DNA from: Thiotrichales bacterium 19S3-11
GTDB lineage: Bacteria; Pseudomonadota; Gammaproteobacteria; Francisellales; Francisellaceae
Length of the DNA stretch: 64,000 bases
Assembly: GCA_021713295.1 (NCBI GenBank)
Contig: JAKJJU010000004.1
Coordinates: 1 to 64,000, forward strand
Direction: 5' to 3'
Shown here one piece after another: positions 39,684-50,510 of the stretch (position 1 is its first letter; every line of letters begins with the position of its first letter). The notes beneath the pieces are model-generated. The model was given only the letters and a program-made list of their open reading frames with translations, searched no databases and was not told the DNA's origin. The position numbers were made by a program, and so were the translations under genes.

Positions 39684-40025
39684 ATGGAAATACCTGCTCA
39701 ATTAAAATATGCGCGTATTTCTGCGCAGAAATGTCGCCTCGTAGCTGACCAAGTTCGCGGTATGCCAGTAGATAAGGCAATGGACTTATTAACGTTCAGC
39801 CCTAAAAAAGCAGCACATTTGATCAAAGGTGTGTTGGCTTCAGCTATTGCAAATGCTGAACATAATGATGGGTTGGATATTGATGAATTATATGTTTCTT
39901 CAGTCTATGTTGATGAAGGTCCAACAATGAAGCGTTACCGTGCTCGAGCTAAAGGTCGCGGTAATCAAATTCTTAAAAGAACTTCTCACATAACCGTGAA
40001 AGTTAAAGAGCGAGAAGGGGCATAG
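39684..40025 (+). CDS. rplV: 50S ribosomal protein L22
   Basis: This 113-residue protein has a beta-hairpin that lines the exit tunnel and influences macrolide binding. Marks are [18 protein letters not shown] near the start and [15 protein letters not shown] near the tunnel hairpin tip. It lies 5 bases after rpsS. Confidence 0.97.
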   Translation: MEIPAQLKYARISAQKCRLVADQVRGMPVDKAMDLLTFSPKKAAHLIKGVLASAIANAEHNDGLDIDELYVSSVYVDEGPTMKRYRARAKGRGNQILKRTSHITVKVKEREGA

Positions 40026-40027
40026 TT

Positions 40028-40729
40028 ATGGGTCAAAAAGTAAGTCCTGTAGGCATTCGTTTAGGGTATATTAAAGATTGGAATTCAGTTTGGTATGCGG
40101 ATAGTAAAGACTACGCTGCTAAGCTGCATGAAGATATCAAAGTGCGCGAATATTTGCATAAGAAATTAAAGCATGCTGCTTTATCTCATGTGAAAATTGA
40201 GCGTCCAGCACAAAATGCTAAAGTAACACTTTATACTGCTCGTCCGGGTATCGTGATTGGTAAAAAAGGTGAAGACGTAGAAGTATTGCGTGCAGAGTTA
40301 AATAAATTCATGGGTGTGCCAGTTCAGGTTAATATTGAAGAAATTAAAAAACCAGAAGTTGATGCGCAATTAGTTGCTGACGGTGTTGCACAACAGCTAG
40401 AAAAGCGTGTTATGTTCCGCCGTGCGATGAAGCGTGCTATTCAATCAGCAATGAAAGCTGGTGCTGAAGGCGTCAAAGTGATGGTTAGTGGTCGTTTGGG
40501 CGGTGCTGAAATAGCACGTTCTGAATGGGCGCGCGAAGGTCGAGTGCCTTTGCATACATTTCGTGCAGATATTGATTATGCAACATCAGAAGCTTTAACA
40601 ACCTATGGTATTATCGGTGTTAAAGTTTGGATTTTTAAAGGTGAAGTTCTACCTGGTCAAAGAAATCAACAGAATGAACAGGCAGAAAAGAAAGCACCTA
40701 AGAGACGTAGTAGAAGAGGAGCTAACTAA
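40028..40729 (+). CDS. rpsC: 30S ribosomal protein S3
   Basis: This 233-residue protein forms part of the mRNA entry tunnel and helicase. The KH domain has [17 protein letters not shown], and the C-terminal part [14 protein letters not shown]. The tail is basic ([13 protein letters not shown]). Its last base is shared with the rplP start (TAATG). Confidence 0.98.
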   Translation: MGQKVSPVGIRLGYIKDWNSVWYADSKDYAAKLHEDIKVREYLHKKLKHAALSHVKIERPAQNAKVTLYTARPGIVIGKKGEDVEVLRAELNKFMGVPVQVNIEEIKKPEVDAQLVADGVAQQLEKRVMFRRAMKRAIQSAMKAGAEGVKVMVSGRLGGAEIARSEWAREGRVPLHTFRADIDYATSEALTTYGIIGVKVWIFKGEVLPGQRNQQNEQAEKKAPKRRSRRGAN

Positions 40730-41142
40730 TGTTACAACCAAAGCGTACAAAGTTCCGCAAGCAGATGAAACTGCGTAATCGCGGTATGGCGACTCGAGGC
40801 GATAAGGTTAGTTTTGGTGACTTCGGCTTAAAAGCAACTGGTCGTGGTCGTATTACTGCTCGTCAAATCGAGGCAGCACGTCGTGCAATTAACCGTTACA
40901 TCCGTCGTGGTGGTAAAATTTGGATTCGTATTTTTCCAGATAAACCAATTACTAATAAGCCGTTGGGTGTTCGTATGGGTAGTGGTAAAGGATCTGTAGA
41001 ATATTGGGTTGCTCAAATCCAGCCAGGCAGAGTTCTTTATGAACTAAAAGGTGTTAATGAGGAAGTAGCAAGAGAAGCATTCAGATTAGCAGCAGCTAAA
41101 TTGCCTGTCTCTACAACCTTTGTAACAAAAACGGTGATGTAG
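40729..41142 (+). CDS. rplP: 50S ribosomal protein L16
   Basis: This 137-residue protein helps place the A-site tRNA. Marks are [19 protein letters not shown] and [20 protein letters not shown], which keeps the Arg hydroxylated by RoxA/YcfD in E. coli. It is coupled to rpsC by a one-base overlap and to rpmC by a 2-base gap. Confidence 0.98.
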   Translation: MLQPKRTKFRKQMKLRNRGMATRGDKVSFGDFGLKATGRGRITARQIEAARRAINRYIRRGGKIWIRIFPDKPITNKPLGVRMGSGKGSVEYWVAQIQPGRVLYELKGVNEEVAREAFRLAAAKLPVSTTFVTKTVM

Positions 41143-41144
41143 TA

Positions 41145-41336
41145 ATGAAAGTAAGTGAACTTAAAGAGAAATCAATACAAGAGCTTCAAGAACATAGACT
41201 TGAGCTTTTAAAAGAGCAGTTCAATTTGCGTATGCAAAAAGGAACCGGCCAATTGACTAAAAAACATCTATTAACGCAAGTGCGTAGAAATATTGCTCGC
41301 GTTAATACATTAATAACTGAAAAAGAAACAGTCTAG
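41145..41336 (+). CDS. rpmC: 50S ribosomal protein L29
   Basis: This 63-residue two-helix protein beside L23 at the tunnel exit reads [20 protein letters not shown] and [14 protein letters not shown]. It keeps the usual place between rplP and rpsQ. Confidence 0.96.
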   Translation: MKVSELKEKSIQELQEHRLELLKEQFNLRMQKGTGQLTKKHLLTQVRRNIARVNTLITEKETV

Positions 41337-41346
41337 GTAGGTAAGT

Positions 41347-41604
41347 ATGAGCGCTGAAGCTAAAATTAGAACGCTAGCAGGTAAAGTCATTAGTGACAAG
41401 ATGGATAAAACCGTTACAGTACTTGTTGAGCGTCGTGTGAAGCATCCGATCTATGGTAAGTTTGTCAAAAAATCTACAAAATATCATGCACATGATCAGG
41501 ATAATGCCGCGAATGAGGGTGATACTGTAACGATTACAGAAACAAGACCTTATTCAAAAACTAAAAAGTGGCGTTTGGTTGAGATTGTTGAGCGTGCAAA
41601 ATAA
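41347..41604 (+). CDS. rpsQ: 30S ribosomal protein S17
   Basis: This 85-residue OB-fold primary binder of 16S rRNA has marks [18 protein letters not shown] and [17 protein letters not shown]. It is the last gene of the S10 section; a 94-base gap with a promoter follows. Confidence 0.97.
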   Translation: MSAEAKIRTLAGKVISDKMDKTVTVLVERRVKHPIYGKFVKKSTKYHAHDQDNAANEGDTVTITETRPYSKTKKWRLVEIVERAK

Positions 41605-41611
41605 AATGCAT

Positions 41612-41639
41612 TTGTGTTTTTTGCGTGTGCTGGTATAAT
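41612..41639 (+). promoter_or_regulatory. candidate spc-operon promoter before rplN
   Basis: A perfect TATAAT (41634-41639) with an extended TG (TGGTATAAT) has a weak TTGTGT 16 bases upstream. E. coli has its spc promoter at the same place, between rpsQ and rplN. Confidence 0.6.
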
Positions 41640-41658
41640 ATCGCCTCATTGCGGTATT
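41637..41658 (+). repeat. imperfect hairpin upstream of rplN
   Basis: AATATCGC (41637-41644) pairs with GCGGTATT (41651-41658) with one G-U pair and a 6-base loop. It overlaps the -10 box, so only read-through mRNA from the S10 section carries it whole. Confidence 0.3.
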
Positions 41659-41698
41659 AGCATAAAAAAATTATTATTTTGTTTTTTGGAGATTTACA

Positions 41699-42067
41699 AT
41701 GATTCAGATGCAAACAGAGCTTACTGTTGCTGATAACAGTGGAGCTCGTCGTGTAGAGTGCATTAAAGTGCTCGGCGGATCACATCGCCGCTATGCATCG
41801 ATAGGTGATGTAATTAAGGTATCCGTTAAAGAAGCGATCCCTCGTGGTCGCGCTAAAAAAGGTGATGTGTATAATGCTGTCGTTGTTAGAACGAAAAAAG
41901 GTGTGCGTCGTCGTGATGGCTCTGTTATTCGTTTTGATAGTAACGCAGCGGTATTATTAAATGCAAACCTGCAGCCAATCGGTACTCGTATTTTCGGCCC
42001 TGTTACGCGTGAATTGCGTACAGAGCAATTTATGAAGATCGTTTCATTGGCTCCTGAAGTGCTTTAG
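41699..42067 (+). CDS. rplN: 50S ribosomal protein L14
   Basis: This 122-residue protein at the subunit interface contacts h14 of 16S rRNA. It begins [20 protein letters not shown] and carries [20 protein letters not shown]. It is the first gene of the spc section. Confidence 0.98.
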   Translation: MIQMQTELTVADNSGARRVECIKVLGGSHRRYASIGDVIKVSVKEAIPRGRAKKGDVYNAVVVRTKKGVRRRDGSVIRFDSNAAVLLNANLQPIGTRIFGPVTRELRTEQFMKIVSLAPEVL

Positions 42068-42086
42068 AGTCAAGGAGATTAGAAAC

Positions 42087-42413
42087 ATGAGTATGAGTAA
42101 AATTAAATCTGGTGATCAGGTTATTGTTATTGCGGGTAAAAATAAAGGTTCTCGAGGTACTGTGTTACGCTCGATTCCTGAAAAATCACGTGTGGTTGTC
42201 GAGGGTGTTAATATGATTAAAAAGCATGTTAAGCCAAATCCTCAGCGCAACGTTGATGGTGGTATTGTTGAGAAAGAAGCTTCAATTCACGTTTCAAATG
42301 TGGCATTGATCAATCCAACAACCGATAAAGCAGACCGTGTCGGTATTAAAACACTAGAAGATGGTAAAAGAGTTCGCTTTTTTAAATCTAACGGTGAAGT
42401 GGTAGATATTTAA
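42087..42413 (+). CDS. rplX: 50S ribosomal protein L24
   Basis: This 108-residue assembly-initiator protein has a KOW motif ([18 protein letters not shown]). Two ATGs lie 6 bases apart at 42087 and 42093; the spacing from CAAGGAG favours either almost equally. It is followed by rplE after 10 bases. Confidence 0.97.
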   Translation: MSMSKIKSGDQVIVIAGKNKGSRGTVLRSIPEKSRVVVEGVNMIKKHVKPNPQRNVDGGIVEKEASIHVSNVALINPTTDKADRVGIKTLEDGKRVRFFKSNGEVVDI

Positions 42414-42423
42414 GGGCATTATA

Positions 42424-42963
42424 ATGATTAGATTGAAAAATAAATATCATGAGAAAGTCGTGCCAGCTTTGAAAGAGAAGTTCGGTTATGAAAACGTCAT
42501 GCAGGTGCCTAAGATTGAAAAAATCACTTTAAATATGGGTGTTGGTGAGGCGACTCGTGATAAGAAAGTAATGGATCATGCAGTTAGAGATTTAGAGGCT
42601 ATTGCTGGACAGAAAGCAATAGTTACCAAATCACGTAAATCGATTGCTGGTTTTAAAATTCGTGATGGTTGGCCAATTGGATGTAAAGTCACTTTACGTG
42701 GCGAAAGAATGTATGAGTTCTTTGATCGTCTGATTGCCGTTGCTATTCCACGTGTTCGTGACTTTCGTGGTTTAAATAATAAATCATTCGATGGTCATGG
42801 TAATTATAGTATGGGTTTGCGTGAACAAATCGCGTTCCCTGAAATTGACTATGATAAAATTGATGCAATTCGCGGCTTAGATATTACGATTACGACATCA
42901 GCTAAAACTGATGCTGAAGCGCGTGCATTGCTTGAAGCGTTTAACTTCCCGCTGAAGTCGTAA
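42424..42963 (+). CDS. rplE: 50S ribosomal protein L5
   Basis: This 179-residue protein binds 5S rRNA and contacts the P-site tRNA and S13. Marks are [18 protein letters not shown], then [18 protein letters not shown] and [13 protein letters not shown]. Confidence 0.98.
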   Translation: MIRLKNKYHEKVVPALKEKFGYENVMQVPKIEKITLNMGVGEATRDKKVMDHAVRDLEAIAGQKAIVTKSRKSIAGFKIRDGWPIGCKVTLRGERMYEFFDRLIAVAIPRVRDFRGLNNKSFDGHGNYSMGLREQIAFPEIDYDKIDAIRGLDITITTSAKTDAEARALLEAFNFPLKS

Positions 42964-42978
42964 TAGGAGAATTGAAAG

Positions 42979-43284
42979 ATGGCAAAAGCATCTATGGTAG
43001 AGCGTGAAAATAAGAGAATGCGCTTGGTCGCTCGTTACAGCCAGAAGCGTAGTGAATTAAGAGCAATTATTAAAAGCCCGAATGCTTCTGATGAAGAAAA
43101 ATGGGAAGCTCAGGTTAAGTTACAAAAATTGCCGGTAGATTCATCGGCATCTAGATTGCAACGACGTTGTGAACTAACAGGGCGTCCACATGGTGTCTAT
43201 CGTAAGTTCAAATTAGGACGTAATAAGTTGCGTGAACATGCAATGGTGGGTAATATTCCAGGCCTTAAAAAGGCAAGCTGGTAA
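42979..43284 (+). CDS. rpsN: 30S ribosomal protein S14, zinc-free form
   Basis: This 101-residue long form lacks the CxxC pairs of zinc-binding S14. The C-terminal [19 protein letters not shown] and GLKKASW are diagnostic. It sits in the head near S3 and S10. Confidence 0.97.
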   Translation: MAKASMVERENKRMRLVARYSQKRSELRAIIKSPNASDEEKWEAQVKLQKLPVDSSASRLQRRCELTGRPHGVYRKFKLGRNKLREHAMVGNIPGLKKASW

Positions 43285-43303
43285 TTTTAAAGAGGAATTC
43301 ATT

Positions 43304-43696
43304 ATGAGTATGCAAGATCCTGTAGCAGATATGTTAACGCGTATTAGAAATGCGCAGGCTGCTGGTAAAAAAGAAGTTTCAATTCCTTTGTCTAAGCATA
43401 AAGTAGCTTTAGCTGAGCTATTAAAATCTGAAGGCTTTTTGCGTGATGTTATGGTTAGCAATGAAGGTCATGGTAGTTTGACTGTTGTCTTGAAATATCA
43501 TCATGGAAAACCAGTGATTGAGCTTTTAAAGCGCATCAGTCGTCCTGGTCTTCGTATTTATAGAGCAGCCAATGAACTGCCTAAAGTTCAAGGTGGTTTA
43601 GGTGTGGCTGTTGTGTCAACATCGAAAGGGGTGATGAGTGATAGAGAAGCTCGTCGTTTAGGCTTAGGTGGTGAAGTAGTTTGCTACGTAGCGTAA
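43304..43696 (+). CDS. rpsH: 30S ribosomal protein S8
   Basis: This 130-residue protein, the same length as in E. coli, starts at the ATG at 43304 behind GAGGA ([18 protein letters not shown]). In E. coli S8 represses the spc operon by binding the rplX-rplE region. Marks include [21 protein letters not shown] at the C-terminus. Confidence 0.98.
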   Translation: MSMQDPVADMLTRIRNAQAAGKKEVSIPLSKHKVALAELLKSEGFLRDVMVSNEGHGSLTVVLKYHHGKPVIELLKRISRPGLRIYRAANELPKVQGGLGVAVVSTSKGVMSDREARRLGLGGEVVCYVA

Positions 43697-43714
43697 TTTA
43701 GGAGAATATTTAAA

Positions 43715-44248
43715 ATGTCTAGAATCGCCAGAAGACCGGTTTCTATTCCAACAGGTACTACTGTTGAAATGAAAGGAAACGATCTAACTGTAAAAGGTGC
43801 AAAAGGCGTGTTAACACATGCATTTAATCCTTTGGTTCGTATCGTTGAGAATGATAATCAGATCCAGGTTGAAGCAGTGAATAATAGCAAAGAAGCTAAA
43901 ACACAATCAGGCACTGCGCGCGCACTTCTAAACAACATGGTTGTCGGCGTAAGCCAAGGCTTTGAGAAAAAGTTACAATTAGTTGGTGTTGGGTATCGCG
44001 CAAAAGCACAAGGTAAACAAGTGAATTTGACATTGGGTTTTTCACATCCGATTAATCACTCTTTACCAGAAGGGGTAACTGTTGAAACACCATCTCAAAC
44101 TGAGATTGTTTTAAAGAGTGCAAACAAACAGTTATTAGGTCAAGTCGCATCTGATATTCGTAATTATCGTCCACCTGAGCCTTATAAGGGGAAAGGTGTT
44201 CGTTATTCGGATGAAAGAATTGTTACTAAAGAAGCTAAGAAAAAATAA
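43715..44248 (+). CDS. rplF: 50S ribosomal protein L6
   Basis: This 177-residue two-domain protein near the factor-binding site begins [20 protein letters not shown]; the C-terminal [16 protein letters not shown] is the family signature. Confidence 0.98.
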   Translation: MSRIARRPVSIPTGTTVEMKGNDLTVKGAKGVLTHAFNPLVRIVENDNQIQVEAVNNSKEAKTQSGTARALLNNMVVGVSQGFEKKLQLVGVGYRAKAQGKQVNLTLGFSHPINHSLPEGVTVETPSQTEIVLKSANKQLLGQVASDIRNYRPPEPYKGKGVRYSDERIVTKEAKKK

Positions 44249-44259
44249 GTGAGTTAACG

Positions 44260-44613
44260 ATGGATAAAAAACAAACTCGTTTACGTCGTGCAAAGCGCTT
44301 CCGTATGAAAATGAAAGAATTAGAGAAAGTACGTTTGTGCATTCATCGCACGCCGCGTCATACTTATGCTCAGATTATTTCAGGAGATGGTTCTACTATT
44401 ATCGCGGCAGCATCTACTCTTGAGAAAGATATTCGTTCAGCTTGTGATTATACTGGCAATGTCAATGCATCAGTAGTTGTTGGTGAGCATATTGCAAAAC
44501 GTGCAATTGAGAAAGGTATTACTGAAGTCGCTTTTGATCGTTCAGGCTTTAAATATCATGGCCGTGTTAAAGCGCTTGCAGATAGTGCAAGAAAACATGG
44601 TTTGAAATTTTAA
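44260..44613 (+). CDS. rplR: 50S ribosomal protein L18
   Basis: This 117-residue 5S rRNA binder has marks [16 protein letters not shown]-like text and [18 protein letters not shown]. It lies between rplF and rpsE as usual. Confidence 0.97.
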   Translation: MDKKQTRLRRAKRFRMKMKELEKVRLCIHRTPRHTYAQIISGDGSTIIAAASTLEKDIRSACDYTGNVNASVVVGEHIAKRAIEKGITEVAFDRSGFKYHGRVKALADSARKHGLKF

Positions 44614-44637
44614 GAAATTAAGAAGGTTTAAGCGAAT

Positions 44638-45141
44638 ATGAATAATACAACTTCACAAAAAACTGACGGATTAATTGAAAAATTAGTTACAGTCAATCGT
44701 CATGCTAAGACAGTCAAAGGTGGACGTATTTTCAGCTTTGCTGCGTTGACTGTTGTTGGTGATGGGAAAGGCAGAATTGGCATTGGCCGTGGTAAGTCAC
44801 GCGAAGTGCCTGTTGCAATTCAAAAAGCAATGGAAAATGCTCGTCGTAACATGATTGAGATTGGTTTAAATGGTGATACATTATGGTATCCAATTAAATC
44901 AAAACATGGTGCCTCTAAAGTATATATGCAACCAGCTTCTAAAGGTACAGGTATTATTGCAGGTGGTGCAATGCGTGCTGTATTTGAAGTTATTGGTGTC
45001 CATAACGTATTAGCTAAGGCTTATGGTTCAACGAATCCTGTTAATGTTGTTCGTGCTACAGTTAGAGGTTTACAGGCAATGAATTCTCCGGAAGATATTG
45101 CTGAGAAACGTGGCAAATCGATTGAAGAAATTCAGGGGTAG
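44638..45141 (+). CDS. rpsE: 30S ribosomal protein S5
   Basis: This 167-residue protein is part of the mRNA entry site and the fidelity centre. The dsRNA-binding-like domain has [18 protein letters not shown] and [18 protein letters not shown]. The length equals that of E. coli S5. Confidence 0.98.
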   Translation: MNNTTSQKTDGLIEKLVTVNRHAKTVKGGRIFSFAALTVVGDGKGRIGIGRGKSREVPVAIQKAMENARRNMIEIGLNGDTLWYPIKSKHGASKVYMQPASKGTGIIAGGAMRAVFEVIGVHNVLAKAYGSTNPVNVVRATVRGLQAMNSPEDIAEKRGKSIEEIQG

Positions 45142-45145
45142 TATA

Positions 45146-45328
45146 ATGGCTGAAAAAACAATCAAACTAACGTTAAAGCGTAGCTTGATCGGGCGCTTGA
45201 AAAAGCACTTGGCAACTGCAAATGGGTTAGGTTTAAGAAAAATTAATCAGACGGTTGAGGTCATTGATACGCCAGAAAATCGTGGGATGATTAATCAAAT
45301 AAGTTATATGCTAGAGGTTAAGGAGTAG
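45146..45328 (+). CDS. rpmD: 50S ribosomal protein L30
   Basis: This 60-residue protein starts at the ATG at 45146 ([18 protein letters not shown]), 4 bases after rpsE; longer in-frame readings overlap rpsE and are spurious. The C-terminal [14 protein letters not shown] is the family end. Confidence 0.96.
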   Translation: MAEKTIKLTLKRSLIGRLKKHLATANGLGLRKINQTVEVIDTPENRGMINQISYMLEVKE

Positions 45329-45330
45329 TC

Positions 45331-45762
45331 ATGCATTTAAATACATTAGCACCTGCTCCTGGCGCAAAAACGACTGCTAAGCGTGTTGGTCGTGGTATTG
45401 GCTCAGGGTTAGGTAAAACATCAGGCCGTGGTCATAAAGGTCAGAAAGCACGTTCAGGTGGATATCATAAAGTTGGATTTGAAGGTGGTCAAATGCCGAT
45501 TCAACGTCGTCTACCTAAATTTGGTTTTAAATCTAGGAAGTCATTTACTGTGGCGGAAGTTCGTTTGTCTGAGCTTGCGTTAATTGATGGTGATGTGATT
45601 AATTTAGATACTTTAAAGCAAGCTGGTTTAATAAGAAAAGATAAGCTCAGTGCTCGTATTATTGCTAGTGGTGAAGTTTCAAGAGCAGTTCATGTTGTTG
45701 GTCTTCATTGTACTAAAGGTGCAAAAGCACAGATAGAGGCTGCTGGCGGAAAAGTTGAATAA
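45331..45762 (+). CDS. rplO: 50S ribosomal protein L15
   Basis: This 143-residue late-assembly protein has a Gly- and Arg-rich extended N-terminus ([20 protein letters not shown]) that threads through domain II of 23S rRNA, then [15 protein letters not shown]. Confidence 0.97.
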   Translation: MHLNTLAPAPGAKTTAKRVGRGIGSGLGKTSGRGHKGQKARSGGYHKVGFEGGQMPIQRRLPKFGFKSRKSFTVAEVRLSELALIDGDVINLDTLKQAGLIRKDKLSARIIASGEVSRAVHVVGLHCTKGAKAQIEAAGGKVE

Positions 45763-45774
45763 GTAAGGCTTAAA

Positions 45775-47097
45775 ATGTCTAGACAAAAAAAGATGATGAA
45801 TAAAGGCGGTGGTTTGACAGAGTTAAAACACCGCCTTCTTTTTGTATTGGTAGGGATTATTGTGTTTCGCTTGGGTTCATATATACCTGTTCCAGGTATT
45901 GATCCACATAGTTTGTCACAATTCTTTAGCGGGCAGGATAGTACTATTTTAGGCATGTTTAACATGTTCTCAGGTGGTGCTTTATCGCGCTTTACTATTT
46001 TTGCGCTAGGCGTTATGCCTTATATCTCTGCATCAATTATTTTTCAGTTATTGACACAAGTGATGCCATCGCTTGAAGAGATAAAGAAAGAAGGTGAAGC
46101 AGGAAAACGTAAAATTACACAATATACCCGCTATGCTACATTTGCGCTAGCCTTATTCCAATCATTTGGTATTGCTAAGTTTCTTGCAGGTAAAGGGCTT
46201 ATCTTAGCAGGTGTTTCACCGGTTATGTTTTATGTTTCGGCCGTTGTCACCTTAACAACAGGTAGTATGTTCTTAATGTGGCTTGGTGAGCAAATGACAG
46301 AGCGTGGTGTTGGTAATGGCATTTCAATGCTGATCTTTTCAGGTATTGTCGCAGGGTTGCCAACTGCAATTGCGCATACACTTGAACAAACACAGCGTGG
46401 AGAGTTATCACTGATTGTGTTGTTATTTATTGTGATAATTGTCTTAGCCGTTACAGCGTTTGTTGTTTACATGGAGCGAGCTCAACGTAGAATTACGGTA
46501 AACTATGCGCGCCGTCAACAAGGTCGTAAAATGTATGCACCGCAAACAAGCCATCTACCTTTAAAAATTAATATGGCAGGTGTTATCCCGCCTATTTTTG
46601 CATCATCTATATTGTTATTTCCAGCTACAATTGGACAATGGTTTGGTAGTGGTACATCTGGGTTAACATGGTTGGGTAAAATTGGTCTAGCTTTAGCACC
46701 AGGTCAGCCGCTTTATTTAATTGTTTTTGCAATTGCAATTATATTTTTCTGCTTTTTTTATACGGCTTTAGTATTTAACCCTAAAGAAACAGCAGATAAT
46801 TTGAAAAAATCGGGTGCATTTATCCCAGGAATTCGACCTGGAGAGCAGACAGCGAAGTATATTGATGCTACAATGAGTCGCTTGACTTTAGTAGGGTCAG
46901 TCTATATAACAGCCGTTTGTTTGCTGCCGTTAATTTTAATGCAGTTTTGGAATGTGCCGTTTTACTTTGGTGGGACATCGCTTTTAATTGTTGTCGTTGT
47001 GATCATGGACTTTATTGCTCAAGTCCAATCGCATATGATGTCAACTAAGTATGACTCACTATTGAAAAAAGCTAATTTAACAAGCTTTGGTAGATAA
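45775..47097 (+). CDS. secY: preprotein translocase subunit SecY
   Basis: This 440-residue ten-helix inner-membrane channel exports and inserts proteins with SecE, SecG and SecA. Marks are the plug-helix region after [14 protein letters not shown] and the cytoplasmic loops [19 protein letters not shown] and [16 protein letters not shown], which bind SecA or the ribosome. Its place between rplO and rpmJ is universal in this operon. Confidence 0.98.
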   Translation: MSRQKKMMNKGGGLTELKHRLLFVLVGIIVFRLGSYIPVPGIDPHSLSQFFSGQDSTILGMFNMFSGGALSRFTIFALGVMPYISASIIFQLLTQVMPSLEEIKKEGEAGKRKITQYTRYATFALALFQSFGIAKFLAGKGLILAGVSPVMFYVSAVVTLTTGSMFLMWLGEQMTERGVGNGISMLIFSGIVAGLPTAIAHTLEQTQRGELSLIVLLFIVIIVLAVTAFVVYMERAQRRITVNYARRQQGRKMYAPQTSHLPLKINMAGVIPPIFASSILLFPATIGQWFGSGTSGLTWLGKIGLALAPGQPLYLIVFAIAIIFFCFFYTALVFNPKETADNLKKSGAFIPGIRPGEQTAKYIDATMSRLTLVGSVYITAVCLLPLILMQFWNVPFYFGGTSLLIVVVVIMDFIAQVQSHMMSTKYDSLLKKANLTSFGR

Positions 47098-47113
47098 AAT
47101 CGAGGATTTAATT

Positions 47114-47227
47114 ATGAAAGTAAGAGCATCTGTAAAAAAAATGTGCAGACATTGCCGTACAATTCGCAGAAATGGTGTAGTACGTGTAATTTGCAGTGAC
47201 CCAAGGCATAAGCAAAGACAAGGTTAA
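47114..47227 (+). CDS. rpmJ: 50S ribosomal protein L36
   Basis: This 37-residue gene is easily missed because of its size: [20 protein letters not shown] and onward to a TAA at 47225-47227. Zinc ligands C11, C14, C27 and H32 are all present, so this is the zinc-containing (C+) form. CGAGGA at 47101-47106 is the ribosome-binding site. It ends the spc section. Confidence 0.97.
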   Translation: MKVRASVKKMCRHCRTIRRNGVVRVICSDPRHKQRQG

Positions 47228-47266
47228 TCGTTAATAATCTTGATTTTTTAATCAGTTTGTTATATC

Positions 47267-47296
47267 TTGAGTGATCTTTGCATAGATGGGTAATAA
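47267..47296 (+). promoter_or_regulatory. possible alpha-operon promoter before rpsM
   Basis: TTGAGT (47267-47272) and TAATAA (47291-47296) are 18 bases apart in the 100-base rpmJ-rpsM gap. Neither box is close to consensus. Confidence 0.3.
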
Positions 47297-47327
47297 TTTT
47301 AACTAAAATAAACTAGGAGATTTGTGA

Positions 47328-47684
47328 ATGGCCCGTATCGCTGGCGTTAATATCCCAGATCATAAACATGCAGATATTGCATTAACTGCAATATATGGTA
47401 TCGGTCGTCCGAGAGCTATAAAAATTTGTGAGGCGGTTAGTATTACTCCGCAGACTAAAATTAAAGAATTATCGGAAGAGCAACTCGATGCATTACGTAA
47501 CGAGATTGGAAATTATACGGTAGAGGGTGATTTACGCCGTGAAGTATCAATGAACATCAAGCGTTTGATGGATTTAGGTACTTATCGTGGTCGCCGTCAT
47601 CGCCGTAATCTGCCTGTTAGAGGACAGCGCACTAAGACAAATGCACGTACGCGTAAAGGCCCTCGTAAGCCGATTAGAGCGTAA
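47328..47684 (+). CDS. rpsM: 30S ribosomal protein S13
   Basis: This 118-residue head protein makes the B1 bridges with L5. It begins [20 protein letters not shown] and ends with the basic [18 protein letters not shown] tail that reaches the P site. It is the first gene of the alpha section. Confidence 0.98.
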   Translation: MARIAGVNIPDHKHADIALTAIYGIGRPRAIKICEAVSITPQTKIKELSEEQLDALRNEIGNYTVEGDLRREVSMNIKRLMDLGTYRGRRHRRNLPVRGQRTKTNARTRKGPRKPIRA

Positions 47685-47714
47685 GACAATAATAACGATA
47701 GGATAAATAGTGTT

Positions 47715-48110
47715 ATGGCAAAAGCATCCAAAACTACATCTTCTCGTAAGAAGGTAAAACGCACCGTAGTAGACGCTATGGCGCATGTTCAAGCTTCATT
47801 TAATAACACCATCGTAACCATTACCGATCGTCAAGGTAATGCACTTGCTTGGGCAACTGCAGGTGGTAGTGGTTTCCGTGGCTCACGTAAGAGTACACCG
47901 TTCGCAGCTCAGGTTGCTGCTGAGCGAGCAGGTACACAGGCGCAAGAGTTTGGTGTTAAAAATGTAGACGTATTTATTAAAGGTCCAGGCCCTGGTCGTG
48001 AATCAGCGGTTAGAGCACTTAATGCGAAAGGATTTAAGATCACAAGTATTACTGACGTGACACCTTTGCCGCATAATGGCTGCCGTGCACCGAAAAAACG
48101 TCGTGTTTAA
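47715..48110 (+). CDS. rpsK: 30S ribosomal protein S11
   Basis: This 131-residue platform protein has marks [19 protein letters not shown] and the C-terminal [18 protein letters not shown], which contacts mRNA in the E-site region. Confidence 0.98.
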   Translation: MAKASKTTSSRKKVKRTVVDAMAHVQASFNNTIVTITDRQGNALAWATAGGSGFRGSRKSTPFAAQVAAERAGTQAQEFGVKNVDVFIKGPGPGRESAVRALNAKGFKITSITDVTPLPHNGCRAPKKRRV

Positions 48111-48128
48111 GAATGAGGTGATATAATT

Positions 48129-48749
48129 ATGGCAAGATATTTAGGACCTAAGTGTAAACTTTCTCGTCGCGAAGGCACTGACTTATTTTTAAAAAGCGGC
48201 GTAAAACCATTTGAAGCGAAATGTCGATCAAATACAGCACCTGGTCAACACGGTGCAAGACGTGGTCGTCTTTCTGACTATGGTTTACAATTAAGAGAAA
48301 AACAAAAAGTTCGTCGTATTTATGGCGTTCTAGAGAATCAATTCAAACGTTATTATTCTGAAGCGGCTCGTCGCAAGGGTAATACAGGTGAGAATTTATT
48401 AAAATTATTGGAAAATCGTCTTGATAACGTTGTTTATCGTATGGGATTTGGTGCAACACGTGCGGAAGCTAGACAGTTGGTTTCACATCGTGCAATTTTG
48501 GTTAATGGCCAAAGCTGCAACATTCCATCATTACAAGTTAATGTTGACGATGTTATCGCAATTAGAGAAAAGTCTAAGAAACAATTACGAATCCAAAATG
48601 CTGTTGAGTTATCGAAACAGCGCGTACCTGTTTCTTGGATTGAAGTTGATGAGACTAAGATGGAAGGTGTTTTTAAAGCTGAGGTAGATCGCTCAGAGCT
48701 TTCTGCTGATATTAATGAACAGCTAATCATCGAGTTATATTCAAAGTAA
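48129..48749 (+). CDS. rpsD: 30S ribosomal protein S4
   Basis: This 206-residue primary 16S rRNA binder starts [20 protein letters not shown] and has an S4 RNA-binding domain [20 protein letters not shown]. In E. coli it represses the alpha operon through a pseudoknot in the rpsM leader; I could not confirm such a fold here. Confidence 0.98.
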   Translation: MARYLGPKCKLSRREGTDLFLKSGVKPFEAKCRSNTAPGQHGARRGRLSDYGLQLREKQKVRRIYGVLENQFKRYYSEAARRKGNTGENLLKLLENRLDNVVYRMGFGATRAEARQLVSHRAILVNGQSCNIPSLQVNVDDVIAIREKSKKQLRIQNAVELSKQRVPVSWIEVDETKMEGVFKAEVDRSELSADINEQLIIELYSK

Positions 48750-48786
48750 ACTATTAACTTAAAACATAATTAAAAGAGGTCAATCC

Positions 48787-49767
48787 ATGTCAGAGTGTCC
48801 TACAGAGCTTTATAAGCCGGAACTTGGTGAAGCGGAGCTTATAGGTACTAATCGTTATCGTGTGACTTTATCACCGATTGCCGCTGGATTTGCTCATGTG
48901 CTTGGGAACTCGCTACGTCGAGTATTATTATCTTCAATCCCAGGTGCTGCAGTTGTAGAAGCTCAAATTGATGGCGTGCTGCATGAGTATTCAACTTTAG
49001 ACGGTGTTCAAGAAGATGTTGTCGAGATATTGTTGAATCTAAAACAGTTAGCGATACGATTAGAGCCAGGTTATGATGAAGTTTATCTGACAATCAACAA
49101 GCAAGGGCCATGTACAATTACTGCAGGTGATATTGAAACTTCGGGTAAAGCTGAAATTATTAATCCTGATTTTGTTATTGCGCATCTTACTAGTGATCGT
49201 GAGTTTGCTATGACGTTACGCTTATTGCAGCGCCGTCGCGGTTTTAGTGTTAACCAAGATACTAATTTATCTGAAAGTGACGTACGCCCGATTGGTGTCA
49301 TGACTTTAGAAGCTGGTTTTAATCCGCTGTGTCAGTGTGCATTTGAAGTTGATTCAATTGATGACAATAGCGAGATGCTCTCGTTGTTAATTACGACTAA
49401 TGGTACGATTAATCCTAATGAAGCAGTTGAACTTGCAATGACATATTTATATGAGCAGGTTTCTGTTTTTGTCGATCTGAAAGCACCAATTGGTTTAGCT
49501 AAGCAGAGTGACTCACCAGAGGTAGATCCTGTCCTATTAAGACCAGTTGATGATTTAGAGTTGACCGTACGCTCTGCCAATTGCTTAAAAGCAGAAAACG
49601 TAAGATTTTTAGGTGACTTAGTACAGTATACTGAGTCTGATTTGCTCAAAATACCTAACCTTGGTCGTAAGTCATTGACTGAGATTAGAAGTATTTTATC
49701 TGAGCGAGGACTTTCTTTGGGTATGAGACTTGATAATTGGCCACCTGAAGAGTTAATGGGTAAATAA
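48787..49767 (+). CDS. rpoA: RNA polymerase alpha subunit
   Basis: This 326-residue protein has an N-terminal dimerisation domain ([20 protein letters not shown]) that holds beta and beta', and a C-terminal domain ([20 protein letters not shown] and [20 protein letters not shown]) that binds UP elements and activators; the Arg equivalent to E. coli R265 is present. Francisella species carry a second alpha gene elsewhere; whether this organism does cannot be seen here. Confidence 0.98.
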   Translation: MSECPTELYKPELGEAELIGTNRYRVTLSPIAAGFAHVLGNSLRRVLLSSIPGAAVVEAQIDGVLHEYSTLDGVQEDVVEILLNLKQLAIRLEPGYDEVYLTINKQGPCTITAGDIETSGKAEIINPDFVIAHLTSDREFAMTLRLLQRRRGFSVNQDTNLSESDVRPIGVMTLEAGFNPLCQCAFEVDSIDDNSEMLSLLITTNGTINPNEAVELAMTYLYEQVSVFVDLKAPIGLAKQSDSPEVDPVLLRPVDDLELTVRSANCLKAENVRFLGDLVQYTESDLLKIPNLGRKSLTEIRSILSERGLSLGMRLDNWPPEELMGK

Positions 49768-49802
49768 ATAAGTAATAATTTTAACAAGAAGGAATATTAC
49801 CA

Positions 49803-50237
49803 ATGCGTCATCAAAGAAAAAGCCGTAAGTTTGGACGTACTTCCAGTCATCGCCGTGCGATGTTTCGTAATATGACGGCATCTTTAATTAAACATGAGGT
49901 CATTAAAACTACGCTAGCTAAAGCGAAAGAATTACGTGGTGTTGTTGAACCATTAATCACATTAGCTAAGCGTGAAGCTGAAATTCGTCAAGATCAAGAA
50001 TTAACGGCACAACAACGTAACGAAAAAATTGTTGCGCTTCGTCGTCTTGCTTTTTCAAGAATTCGTAATAAAGAAGCGGTTAAGCAATTGTTTGAAACAT
50101 TAGGTCCTCGCTATAGTGAGCGCCAAGGCGGGTATACCCGTGTTTTAAAATGTGGTCATCGTTTTGGTGATTCAGCGCCAATGGCTTTTATTGAGCTAGT
50201 TGATCGCCCAGTTGACATTGAAACTGACGAAGAATAA
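49803..50237 (+). CDS. rplQ: 50S ribosomal protein L17
   Basis: This 144-residue tunnel-exit protein starts [20 protein letters not shown] and has [20 protein letters not shown]. It is the last gene of the supercluster and is followed by a strong terminator. Confidence 0.97.
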   Translation: MRHQRKSRKFGRTSSHRRAMFRNMTASLIKHEVIKTTLAKAKELRGVVEPLITLAKREAEIRQDQELTAQQRNEKIVALRRLAFSRIRNKEAVKQLFETLGPRYSERQGGYTRVLKCGHRFGDSAPMAFIELVDRPVDIETDEE

Positions 50238-50270
50238 TTTCTAATATTACTACCAATTATAACATGATCT

Positions 50271-50308
50271 AAAAGCCAACTATTTGATAAAATAATTGGC
50301 TTTTTTTA
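50271..50308 (+). terminator. intrinsic terminator of the ribosomal protein supercluster
   Basis: AAAAGCCAA (50271-50279) pairs with TTGGCTTTT (50296-50304), and the second arm runs directly into a T-run (TTTTTTTATTTTT). A second internal pairing TATT/AATA shortens the loop. Confidence 0.88.
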
Positions 50309-50510
50309 TTTTTAATCTTTCTGTCTATTTGATCATAAACGTTTTATAGGTATACTATACCTATGCAATTAATGTAGACTTATTATAAGTTATATTTAAT
50401 TAGTTAATAATATCAATATATTTTAATTAAGTTTTGTATTGTTTTATTATCACCCGTATAGATATAAACCTTACATTACTATAAAAATAAAAAATAATTG
50501 GAATTTAATT

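Noticed and set aside
49332-49787. Long minus-strand open frame opposite rpoA (151 codons)
   Set aside because: It is a shadow of the rpoA coding frame; no ribosome-binding site and no recognisable protein.
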